A stretch of 64,000 nucleotides of DNA from Adiantum capillus-veneris (taxonomy: Eukaryota; Streptophyta; Polypodiopsida; Polypodiales; Pteridaceae), in the NCBI GenBank assembly GCA_014529385.2, contig CM043964.1:8381497-8445496 (forward strand). Direction: 5' to 3'. Numbering within the stretch: position 1 is the stretch's first letter; each line of letters starts with the position of its first letter. A model generated the notes under the pieces. It saw only the letters and a list, made by a program, of their open reading frames with translations. It was not told the DNA's origin and searched no databases. Shown here piece after piece: positions 35,731 to 45,440 of this stretch. The position numbers and the translations under genes were made by a program.

Positions 35731-36053
35731 CAAAACAAGGAGGCATCGCAAGATCAAACAAGCGGATTTCGAGCTAGGACGTGGCTATCCCGAGTACAAT
35801 CTGGTGAGTGATGTTCAAAATCAAAAACCAAATATTACGTTTGGTCAGCTGCTAGCTTTAAATCCAAAGTTAAGAAGGCAGTGGTCCACAAGTGTTAGCA
35901 CCAGGCTACCAAGAACTAAGGGTAATGTGCAAGCAGTGTAAAACATGGCTTTGAGGGTAGGTAGCCCCACTGATGTTCTTCCGTTGGTAGATGCAATTAT
36001 AGAGAAGAGGATGCAGGTACAAGCTTACATAGACGGTGGAGCATAGGTTTGTG
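35731..36053 (+). pseudogene. Gypsy retropepsin, first half (split by hAT)
   Basis: Frames read YNLVSDVQNQKPNITFGQLL then ALNPKLRRQWSTSVSTRLP, and after a stop VQAYIDGGA.VC, the aspartyl protease active site (D-G-G-A). The sequence stops within the active-site strand at the hAT end and resumes at 44302. Confidence 0.8.
36046..36053. other. Left 8-bp target duplication of the hAT element
   Basis: GGTTTGTG, repeated exactly at 44294-44301. Eight bases is the hAT superfamily length. Confidence 0.95.
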
Positions 36054-36159
36054 CAGGGATTTCAAAATGACGTGATCACACTATAATTTCAGGTTAATAA
36101 CAATAGAAATGCAAAATAACAAATATTATGTTAATTGACATTCATCTTTTTTGACCTGC

Positions 36160-36265
36160 AAGGAGACTTGGAGACCGGCTCGAGGCTCGCCGGGTTAAGT
36201 AAATGGCCCGCCGGGCCCGCCGGGTAAATCAACTTTCCCGCCAGGCCCGCCGTGGCTATATAAAG
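36160..36265 (+). promoter_or_regulatory. Left GC-rich promoter block with TATA box
   Basis: Repeated CCGCCGGG words (about 36187-36250) are followed by CTATATAAAG at 36256-36265. A similar arrangement lies in mirror image at the other end of the element. It probably drives the kinase-like gene and may also bind transposase. Confidence 0.5.
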
Positions 36266-36449
36266 ACGACGTCGGTGCTTGTCTTTTTCACAAGAGAGGT
36301 ACATTGAAAAGTCTTCTTCACCAAACTTTATGGCATCTTTCCACATTCTCAAAGCAGTGTAGCAGTAATTTTTTAATCCCTTCCTTATTTTATTGATGTT
36401 TTTTTGAGTTTTTTGCGTTAAAACTTAAAGGTATAAAATTTCTTTTATC

Positions 36450-37600
36450 AAATCATCGTACGTGGATGCACTGGCATATGGTTGCAATTGCGGCTAGGTG
36501 TGTCATTGCAAAAGCGTACGATGATTATGTTTTATATTTCTCCCAGTCATTCATGCTTCGGCACATGGTTGCAATTGCGACTAGGTGTGTTGCTGCTAGA
36601 ATAACAACAGCATCTGTTTGAAAGAAGTCACCGTGCGTGGATGCACTGGCACATGGTTGCAATCGTGGCTAGGTGTGTCATTGCAAAAGCGTAGGGTGAC
36701 TATGTTTTATGTTGCTCCCAGTCATTCATGCTTCGGCACATGGTTGCAATTGCGACTAGGTGTGTTGCTGCTAGAATGACAGGAGCATCTGTTTGAATGA
36801 AGTCACCGTGCGTGGATGCACTGGCACATGGTTGCAATTGCGGCTAGGTGTGTCATTGCAAAAACGCAAGATGACTATGTTTTATGTTGCTTCCCGTCAT
36901 TCATGCTTCGGCACATGGTTGCAATTGCGACTAGGTGTGTTGCTGCTAGATTGACGGTAGCATCTAATGCATGAATGTGTGCTCAAATAATTTCATAATG
37001 TTTCATATGCTTGAATCTTGAAAGAAGACATCGTGCGTGGATGCACTGGCACATGGTTGCAATTGCAACTAGGTGTGTCCTTGCAAAAGCGTAGGATGAC
37101 TATGTTTTATGTTGCTCCCAGTCATTCATGCTTCGGCACATGGTTGCAATTGCGACTAGGTGTATTGCTGCTAGATTGACGGTAGCATCTGTTTGAAATA
37201 AGTCACCGTGCGTGGATGCACTGGCACATGGTTGCAATTGCGGCTAGGTGTGTCATTGCAAAAGCGTAGGGTGACTATGTTTTATGTTGCTCCCAGTCAT
37301 TCATGCTTCGGCACATGGTTGCAATTGCTACTAGGTGTGTTGCTGCTAGAATGACAGGAGCATCTGTTTGAAAGAAGTCACCGTGCGTGGATGCACTAGC
37401 ACATGGTTGCAATTGCGGCTAGGTGTGTCATTGCAAAAGCGTAGGGTGACTATGTTTTATGTTGCTCCCATTCATTCATGCTTCGGCACATGGTTGCAAT
37501 TGCGACTATGTGTGTTGCTGGTAGAATGACAGGAGCATCTGTTTGTAAGTTGTTGTACGGTGAGGCATTGGCACATGGTTGCAATTGCGATTAGATGTGT
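36450..37600. repeat. Tandem array of about 175-bp units (hAT left subterminal)
   Basis: CGTGGATGCACTGG starts at 36461, 36636, 36811, 37036, 37211 and 37386, with a partial seventh copy at about 37558. The step is 175 bp except one of 225 bp, which carries a 50-bp insertion. Each unit holds GCACATGGTTGCAATTGC twice, followed by CTAGGTGTGT, so the array has a half-unit periodicity. The array ends where the kinase-like transcript would start. Confidence 0.9.
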
Positions 37601-37735
37601 CACTGCAAAAGCGTACGAGATCTATGGTCTATACTGCACTTTTTCTTTCACGTAGAATTTAGAAAAGATCCAAATGGAGTGGCACATAGTTATATTTCAC
37701 AATGTGTTGTTTGCAATAATACCATTGCAGGCAAA

Positions 37736-39217
37736 ATGGATCCTTCTGCTACTTCAATGATAGAGTTCGAAAAGAAAATTAGACAATTGTTGATTACAGT
37801 CGTCAGTGCACTAGATCCCGACGATATAGCGCAGATTGTTGCAGATGAGTCTAGATTGCAATCATTATACAGTGAGATTGCCCGCAAAATTTTGTTGTTA
37901 TATCCAGACAAAACAACTGAATCAATAATCTCATTACTGAGCAGTTGGGTGGGCAATTTTCCCAAGGTGGCCTCTGATTTGAAAGAGGAATGCCCTCAAG
38001 AAGTAGACAAGGGTAAGCTAGAGCATTGGAACACGAGATGGAGAGCTGAGAAGGAGAGGTCAAGGCGAGCATCCCACATAGACACACAGTTTGGCCTAAG
38101 CAAGAAAATGCGAATGGCTATCACCAGAGTTATGGGGAACAACCAAGTTGGAGAACCGTTTATTGAGGAGGCTGCCATTGAGGGAACATCGGGTTCTACT
38201 GCTTCTGCCAGTCACTTGGAGAGCAGTATATACAATTCTGAATGTAGTATGACTTTGGGCATTCCAAATAAGTCCATTAAGAAGATCAAGAAACTTGGGT
38301 CAGGGGCTTATGGCACAGGGTGGCAAGTTCAAATCAAAGGGATCAGTTTCCTTCCTGCAACGAATACTTATTGTGCCAAGGAGTTCAAAGGACAGGCCAA
38401 GCATCAGTGGAAAAGCTTTGCATCAGAAAGTGGAGTAGATCTCAACCATAGAGGGATTGTGAGGAGTATTGCCCACTCTGTAACGTTGCCATGGTTTCTG
38501 ATATTCCCCTACTTCAATGGGGGAACTTTAGTTGATCTTATGGAGACAGTGCCCCTTCCACATGGCTCTTTCACGACGCTTGTAGCTCATCAAGAGGGGA
38601 AAGAAAAGATCCCTGAAGACTTTAAATGGGAGCATCCCTCTGAAGACAAGAAAACACGTATCAAGAGCCTCTGCAATCATGCTCCCTTGTTGATCCATGC
38701 CTTGGTGAAGGCATTGCGATTCGCACATGACGAGGGAGTGATCCACAATTATCTCCATCCATGGAACATCATGTTGGACTTTACCAAGGATCTCACTCCC
38801 CGTATTGGAATAATTGATTGGGGATTGGCTCTGCGTGTTGTCTTAGAGACACAAAAGACCAACAATACCGATGAAAACTGGTAAAAGCTTCATCCTTGGC
38901 GAGCTCCTGAGTTACTAGATGGCAAGAATTTATGCCCATGGACCAAGGCCACAGATGTGTACGCCATAGGATGGGTGATATGGCAATTTTGTAAGTTTTG
39001 TGGAGAATTCTCTGACTACTACAGCACAGATTGATTCAAACATAAGGTTTCAGTGGAGGTACAAGCCATATCTAGGATTGTTGTGGAAGGTTGGGTGAGG
39101 AAGAAATCCACAAACAGAAAGACCTTGGCACTTTTGGACGAAGAATTAGAAAGATTTGAAGCCCATCCAGAACGATGCTTACGCCCTCCCTCTGAAATGA
39201 GTGTAGCCTTTTTTTGA
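37736..39217 (+). pseudogene. Protein-kinase-like gene inside the hAT element
   Basis: ATG at 37736 (MDPSATSM) follows a splice-acceptor-like TTGCAG at 37725-37730, so an untranslated first exon is possible. An N-terminal region of about 170 residues is unrecognised. The kinase domain has LGSGAYGTGW (glycine loop, about 38293), YCAKEFKG (ATP-binding Lys), FASESGVDLNHRGIV (helix C Glu), IFPYFNGGTLVDLM (hinge), HNYLHPWNIML in place of HRDLKPxN (38746), IIDWGLA in place of DFG, WRAPELLDG (APE) and DVYAIGWVIWQF. The catalytic Asp and Lys of HRD..K are missing, so it looks like a pseudokinase. TAA at 38882 and TGA at 39032 interrupt the C lobe, which otherwise reads on to 39217. Confidence 0.8.
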
Positions 39218-39440
39218 TGGATATATGATGTACTTTATGAAGCAGGGTTTTCTGAGACTTATGACTTATAAAAGCACTTTTTAAAATTGGGTTTTATGCG
39301 CCATGGATGATGTATGAGTAATAAAAACACTTTGTTATATCTCAATAGACAACAAATTTTCTATGAGTTTTGTTTTTTCTCTTAAGTTTCAAGCAATAAG
39401 CCACGTGGAGTCAATGATTGTCTTTCATTGATTTAAAAAA

Positions 39441-39584
39441 TGGTGGTTACTCTTATATCAATTGATTGTCGTAAGATGGTGGTTATTCTAATATCAATTG
39501 ATTGTCGTAAAATGGTGGTTAAAATTATAGCAATTGATTGTCGTAAAATGGTGGTTACTCTTATAGCAATTGATTATCATTAAG
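39441..39584. repeat. Four tandem 36-bp units
   Basis: TGGTGGTTA...CAATTGATTGTCGTAA repeats start at 39441, 39477, 39513 and 39549, between the kinase-like and RING genes. A role in the RING gene promoter is possible but unsupported. Confidence 0.9.
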
Positions 39585-39623
39585 TTTGTATGCCGTAACT
39601 GAAGTATAGTGTTTAATCAGGAT

Positions 39624-40508
39624 ATGGATAATGATAATCAACGGGCTAAGTGCACTTTTGAGCGTCTCAGATCCATGTGTCAAGGTGGTGGAGTGAACGA
39701 CACCGCTCGAATTGCTGCTCGTTGCTCCCAGTGGGCCAACCCAGTGGGTACACAATGGAAAGAGGTGAACACTAGGATTGACCGAGAAATGGTCAAATCC
39801 ATATGGCCAGGCGTTGCAGATGACAACATCAAGAAAGGCCGACACAAGCTATCACAATGCATTAATGCAGACATACGAGACAATAGAGAGAACATATATC
39901 TCGATGTTATGGGTCATCCTATGCATTATATGGATTTTCCATTGTGGTTTGCCAAGATGTTATACATGCATTATGTCTTGGGTGAAGTAGTGGACTTTAG
40001 CTCAAGGACACCTCACATGACGGTTGAGGACATTCGCAGTACTGCAATCACCGTCACACGGCAGGAGATGTCATTAGCACTAGAAGGTGCATCAATGGAA
40101 GTGCACCAAGTTAAGGAGGAGCTTCAAACTCAACTCAGGCAAGGATCACAAGCTACACAAGGCTCTCATGCAGAAGAAACCCTAAATAGAGACTTGCAAA
40201 GGGAGGTGAAGGTGCTATCTCACCACGTAAAAGAGTTAGAGGCGGCTATAAAAAAACAAAATGCTGCCACATTGATTGAGCACCCAACATCTATTGACGC
40301 GCCTCCAGCTTCTGGTGAGCACGGTGGTCCTTGCCCCATATGTAGATCATTCTTTCATGAGTGGTGTGGTCACTTCAGCTTGCCATGCGGACATATGTAT
40401 CATATATCATGCTTGATGCAAAGCATGATGAATAACTTTCATTGTGCTATATGTGAGTTTGAGATATCCAAAAAGCTATATGCAATGTTCAAAATGTCTG
40501 AAGACTAG
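39624..40508 (+). CDS. RING-finger protein carried by the hAT element
   Basis: An intact 294-codon frame from ATG 39624 to TAG 40506-40508. The N-terminal two thirds (for example RIAARCSQWANPVGTQWKEV and WPGVADDNIKKGRHKL) are not recognised. Residues about 150-220 are Gln/Glu/Lys-rich and look helical or coiled-coil. The C-terminus has CPIC, WCGHFSLPCGHMYHISCL and CAICEFEIS, the Cys/His spacing of a RING or RING-H2 finger, which in known proteins binds zinc and recruits ubiquitin-conjugating enzymes. It is the only intact gene of the element. Whether it acts on the transposase, on host proteins or is passive cargo is unknown. Confidence 0.7.
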   Translation: MDNDNQRAKCTFERLRSMCQGGGVNDTARIAARCSQWANPVGTQWKEVNTRIDREMVKSIWPGVADDNIKKGRHKLSQCINADIRDNRENIYLDVMGHPMHYMDFPLWFAKMLYMHYVLGEVVDFSSRTPHMTVEDIRSTAITVTRQEMSLALEGASMEVHQVKEELQTQLRQGSQATQGSHAEETLNRDLQREVKVLSHHVKELEAAIKKQNAATLIEHPTSIDAPPASGEHGGPCPICRSFFHEWCGHFSLPCGHMYHISCLMQSMMNNFHCAICEFEISKKLYAMFKMSED

Positions 40509-40969
40509 AATAAGCTTAAAGGTCAGCGTGAACAGAAGAATGAAGATATTCTCACAAATATTTCACTATCACTTGGATAGTTTTTGTAACATTTGAAAAC
40601 ATTTACTCATTGTCTTGCGAGAATTTATTCGTGAATTGTGAATTGTCTTCACTTCAGCTTCAATTATGATATGTGATAATGCAACGATTTGTTAGGGCTT
40701 TGTATATTATGAAGCTTTAATAGTGATTTGTGGCCTTGTAAAGGTTTTTAAGGGCTTCGTTTATTATTAAGCAAATGTCTAAACCTTAAAATAAATATAT
40801 ATAAAAACTTATAAGATAAACAGTTTCTGAACTTAACCAGAAGTCACTCAATGGATTCGATAATCTATTAATTAAACCACCGTCACTTGCTGCGACGGGT
40901 CAAAGTTGGTTCAATTTCCAAATTCTCTTCAATCTCTTCTAAAGTACATGTAGTTTCTACTTCATGAGA
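40509..40969. other. Intergenic stretch between convergent hAT genes
   Basis: AT-rich, no gene seen; it holds the 3' ends of the convergent RING and transposase transcripts. Confidence 0.5.
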
Positions 40970-43161
40970 TTACCCTTGCAGCTCACTGTCTTCATCCACC
41001 TCATCATTGGTTACATCATAAGTCCAGCGCGGCATCTCCTCTTTGTAGTTCTCAGCTTGCACTCTTGCCAATAGCCGATGGTTGCAGTACATATACACCA
41101 ATTTTTCAGCTCTTGAATTTAGAAGGCGGTTTCTGATGGTGGAATGTACATATTTATATGTACTCCAATTTCTCTCAGAACTTGAATTGGATGCACATTG
41201 GGCTAGGATTCTAACAGCTAGGCGTTTAAGGGTGGGTGCACTACCACCATTCATCATCCACCACTTCCACGCTGGTTGCTCCGTGGCAAGTTTCTGCACA
41301 AATTCTGTACCAAACTTACCCTCTTTGAGTTTAAACTTTGTAAGATCAGTAACAGCTGATGCATGCTCATCAGGATCATCATAAAACCTGCCTATCACAT
41401 CATAAAAGTCTTCCAGCACCTCCTCATCAAGTTTGTCTATTTCCATTGCCCAATACTCTGGATCCAATAAGAAAGCTACGTTGTGTAGTGGACTATGTGC
41501 TCCAACCCATCGACCATGCACATACTTTCTCAAAATTTATCTCCTCTTTTGAGTGAATGGTGTCTTCCAAGGCTTCACAATTGGCTCCTGGGGCTCCTCT
41601 GGATTTGCAAGGCTTTCTTGAACAGTCCACCAATCCATCCACACCTTACCTATGTTAGGCAAGGCAGAATCCGGTTGGCGTAATGCGAGCATAATTGGCA
41701 TCATGACATTGTGCACATCCACCACATCATCCCAGAAGTGGCGATCAGCTAGTAGATCTCTGATCACCCCTATTTTTCTTTTTATCTTCTCCCTGTGACC
41801 AGCCTCCCATTCCGAAAAAGTGGCACAAACAAATATCTCCATCGCAGCATTCTTATTTTTTATTAGTGATTCTACCGTATAGTCGTTGGTGCAAAATCTA
41901 GTTTCGCACGGCAGTTTTAACATAGTAGACATCCTCTAACGGTACATGTCAAGAACCCTCTGACGCTTCAAAACAAACTTGACTATTAAGCGAGCATTGT
42001 CTACTATCCATTTGAACCACTTTGTGTCCTCCCTCTTGTACCAATCTTGCAATACCAAGTTCAAGCTGTGTGTACTGCAACCAGCACTATATAGGTGAGA
42101 GAAGCGACTTTCAAGTATTCTACCTGCAGCCCTGCAATTTTTGGCATTGTCCATGATTACTTGGACAACATTTTCTTTTCCAAGTTCCTCAACTGCGTCG
42201 CCAATGATGTCAGCTATAAAACTGCCAGACTTTATTTGACTAGAGCTATCCACAGCTTTGATAAAACATTCACCACGAGGACATACAAGCATGATGTTGA
42301 TCAATGGCCGCCTTTGAACGTTGGACCAACCATCACTAACTATGGTGTATCCAGATTGTTCTGTTGCATTTAATATTACCCTTTGAATATCCTGTTGTGT
42401 GCTTGTGTAACATTTATCCAACAGTTGGTTTCTCATATGGTGATATGTTGGAGGGGTAAATCTAGCACCATACTTCCCAATGCGTTTCCAAGCTGACTTC
42501 CATGCATCACGGGTGAAAATGGCCAATGATCCCCCAGTGAAATAGACGGCTTTAGCTAGTGCAAGTTGTGCTTCTTCTAAGGCAAGTGTTTTGAAGCTCT
42601 TCTGTAAGCTAACCTGTCTACTTTTTGACGATCCTACCTGAAAGTCAGGAGATCCATGGTTTGGAGGTGTACTTCCATCGATATGAGAAGTTGGTTCCCT
42701 ACTTTGAGTGCTTCCATTGGTGGGCGTTACACCCAATGATCCCTCATACTGGTTTGATCTTATCGATACGGGGGTGTGATGGTCGAAAGTAGAGAGTTTT
42801 GATCTTTTGCTCGTGGAAATTAGCTTACCAATTAAAGCTTTTAAGCGCATAGCTGCTTCTTCTGCACCTAAGCCCTTGCACTTTTCTCCTTGGATTCTGG
42901 TATTGCCACCTAGCAAATGATCCCTTATTCTTGGTGCTTCTCCAGATTTCTCTTCGCCACAAAAGTTACATTTCCAATCTTGATACTTATTTAAATTTGT
43001 GGCAAAATTCCACTCGGGTCCTGGACTTTTTCCACCTGCCTTTCGCTTGCCCTTCGAAGTGGTGCCCTGCGAAGCAGGACCTGCATCGAGGTAGGAGGTC
43101 TCCTCAAGGAAGCCAGGCTTGAGACACCAACATCACCACTCACATTCCCGGTGGAAGACAT
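40970..43161 (-). pseudogene. hAT transposase (BED finger, DUF659, dimerisation domain), lightly broken
   Basis: ATG at 43161 (MSSTGNVSGDVG). After a frameshift near 43100 a BED-type zinc finger follows: WKCNFCGEEKSG..PRIRDHLLGG (about 42985-42910). The DUF659-like catalytic region has YTIVSDGWSNVQRRPLINIM, VVQVIMDNAKNCRAAGRIL and SAGCSTHSLNLVLQDW. The C-terminal hAT dimerisation region has RLAVRILAQCASNSSSERNW and YVHSTIRNRLL. TAG near 41933 and TAA at about 41534 interrupt an otherwise continuous frame. The product would cut at the CAGGGATTT ends. With only two stops and one frameshift, loss of function may be recent, or related active copies may exist. Confidence 0.88.
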
Positions 43162-43332
43162 ACTTATTGGATGCCTGCAATACCAATAAACATAGCTCAG
43201 TATGCTATCTCTTCTTTCAAGTATTATTCAAACCAAACATTAGTGTTATAATCAATATCACACACAAGCGTAGTAGTGAAGCCTGAAGGGAATAAACCTC
43301 AATGTACTCAAACATGAGCAAGAAAATACAAC

Positions 43333-43925
43333 GGTGAATCAAATATGTGATCAGTCCATCCCAAAAGTAGAGATGTCGACCCAAAGATTCACCTTCCTAC
43401 CCCTTTCATGAATCAGTCCAGTCCAAAAAAGAACTAATGACCCATGATTGGAGCTCTAATCGAAATAGCAAGCAAATACAGTGGTGAATCAAACATGTGA
43501 TCAGTCCATCCCAAAAGTAGAGATATCGACCCAAAGATTCACCTTCCTACCTCCTTTCATGAATCAGTCCAGTCCAAAAAAGAACTAATGACCCATGATT
43601 GGAGCTCTAATCAAAATAGCAAGCAAATACAACGGTGAATCAAACATGTGATCAGTCCATCCCAAAAGTAGAGATATCAACCCAAAGATTCACCTTTCTA
43701 TCTCTTTTCAAGAATCAGTTCAGTCCAAAAAAGAACTAATGACCCATGATAGAAGTTCTAATCAATATAGCAATCAATTTAGCAAATATAACGGTGAACC
43801 AAACATGAGATTAGTCCATCCCAAATGTAGAGATACCGACCCAAAGATTCACCTTTCTACCTTCCTTTCAAGAATCAGTTCAGTCCAAAAAAGAACTAAT
43901 GATCCATGATCAGAGTTTCATTAAG
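43333..43925. repeat. Tandem array of about 150-bp units (hAT right subterminal)
   Basis: GGTGAATC (GGTGAACC in the last) starts at 43333, 43483, 43634 and 43793. Units share CAGTCCATCCCAAAAGTAGAGAT, GACCCAAAGATTCACC and CCAGTCCAAAAAAGAACTAATG. The sequence is unrelated to the left array. Confidence 0.9.
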
Positions 43926-44033
43926 TTTTAATTTTTTTTAAAGACTATTCATTTTTTTACCTTTAGTTTTCTTCTAAATTTTAAAGGATGACCAAATTTA
44001 GAGGAAGCAGTGATGTGATGTGATGTCTACTAC

Positions 44034-44160
44034 AGGGTTATATAGAGCCTCCAAATATGGAGAGGGAACATGACGGGGCCGGCGGGATTCTTGCTTTGCC
44101 CGTCGGGCCCGCCGGGGTTTATAAAGTGCCCGCCGGGCCTGCCAGGTTTATTGGTTGCCC
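44034..44160 (-). promoter_or_regulatory. Right GC-rich promoter block with TATA box
   Basis: On the minus strand, CCGGCGGGC words (44075-44160) are followed by CTCTATATAA (44038-44047), which points toward the transposase. It mirrors the left end at 36160-36265. Confidence 0.5.
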
Positions 44161-44301
44161 CGCCGGTTCTACGTTTTCTACCGGTTTTCGTAAGTCATGA
44201 CATTAGATATGTTATTAACATGAAAAAAATAGTGATAATAACAACAATAATTAACATTTAACAAAATGCGTCATCGCGTAATTAAAATCCCTGGGTTTGT
44301 G

Positions 44302-44482
44302 TCGTGACGGAAGCAGCCATGAAATAAACGGGAGTCAAGGCAGTAGTCAGGTCAAATGTGCGCATAAAGATGGCCAACCATACTAAAGCCAGGTGTTTGG
44401 GTGTGGCGTAGGATGTGAAGGTCAAGGTGATGGGCATAGAGTGCCTGATTATTTTTTTTGTGATGAAGGTAGGGGATAATGC
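44302..44482 (+). pseudogene. Gypsy retropepsin, second half (right of hAT)
   Basis: After the second GGTTTGTG the frame continues VTEAAMK, then VRSNVRIKMANHTKARCLGVA, DVKVKVMGIE and FFVMKV, the strand order expected right after DGGAQVCV. Together with 35731-36053 this is one protease split by the hAT. It is cut off at 44483 by the LTR of the next element. Confidence 0.8.
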
Positions 44483-45440
44483 TGTTGACCGTTGGGTCAA
44501 CAACACAACATAACTCAAGTTTCGTACCAAAGTCTTATCTTTTGCGAGTTATGAAATGCTGCGGATTATGGCTATAAACGTCATTTGTAATGAGTAGTTA
44601 TTCTAGTTTCAGAAGCCGGGGTGCAATGGCACTTCCAGATTGTAAATACAAAGCCATTTGACCCTTTCAACCCCATTTTTGGTTAAACCTAAGGTAGCCT
44701 TAGTATATAAGGTACCTAGGTCATTTTGTAAAGAGAGACTTTTAATCATAATCAAAATTTTAGCGCTGCCGTCTACTATGTGTGACAGAGAAAGAGAGTG
44801 AGCATGAGCTTTATCCTCTAGCTACGCCCGGATGGCTCAACACATTGAAGATCCGACTGCACCATTGTTGTAGGCTCGAGGAGAGCTACGCGACAATGCC
44901 AAGCATTCCACGTGAGACGAAGCGCACACGCTAACACATCTATGAGCTATTTGTGGCCGTAAGTGTATCAAACGATGTCTGTTTTCTGCGTGCTAGTAGT
45001 CTATAGAATTGTGGCGACATAAGCTACGCATAGGTACTCATAAATTTCAGTTTCGGGCACTTTCAAAATTCTGCTCTGTCATCCTATGCATTTTCTGCAG
45101 ATGGGTTTAGAGTGAGGGTTTTGAGTGTAAAAGATTAGAGACAGGTGTATCCTAGTGCGGTGATGGTGTTCCTTAAGTTTCGTACGAATCTGACATGATT
45201 AGGTGAGTTACCTTTCGTATGTGTGTATGTGGCTAGGTGGTGTAGTTGAGAGTAGTGAGGTTCTTGATTGTGGTTTAGTTGGCCTTACAGAGTGTTGTAT
45301 GTGTAGGATGGTCTCAGTCTGACAAGCTAAAGAGATTTCCTCTGTGTGCCTATCGTGTCATCTGTTTCCTCGATTGACATTATGTTGATCTAGGTAGTGT
45401 TTGCATGCACTTCATGGGTGTGTGAGTCGCTCCCGCAACA
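44483..45440 (+). repeat. 5' LTR, 958 bp
   Basis: Matches 54650-55715 throughout except for one 108-bp tandem duplication present only in the 3' LTR. It contains loosely related half-sites of the leader palindrome (TCATCCTATG near 45080, GTAGGATGGTCT near 45303). Confidence 0.93.

Larger units (their letters stand above)
36054..44293. mobile_element. Three-gene hAT transposon (8240 bp) with kinase-like and RING cargo
   Basis: The ends are inverted: CAGGGATTT at 36054 and its complement at 44285-44293, with looser similarity for about 27 bp. Perfect 8-bp duplications flank them. Inside, from the left: a GC-rich block with TATA box, a 175-bp tandem array, a kinase-like gene (+), a RING-finger gene (+), the hAT transposase (-), a 150-bp tandem array, and a second GC-rich block with TATA box facing inward. 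The element is much larger than a simple hAT. The two extra genes have no obvious role in transposition, so they are either captured host genes or components of an undescribed hAT lineage. Confidence 0.9.

Noticed and set aside
36450-37600. CRISPR-like array
   Set aside because: The units are 175-bp tandem repeats with no short repeat/unique spacer pattern, in a plant transposon.
37595-37735. Upstream start (MCHCKSVRDL) for the kinase-like gene
   Set aside because: These codons come from the last tandem repeat unit; a splice-acceptor-like site and ATG at 37736 give a better start.
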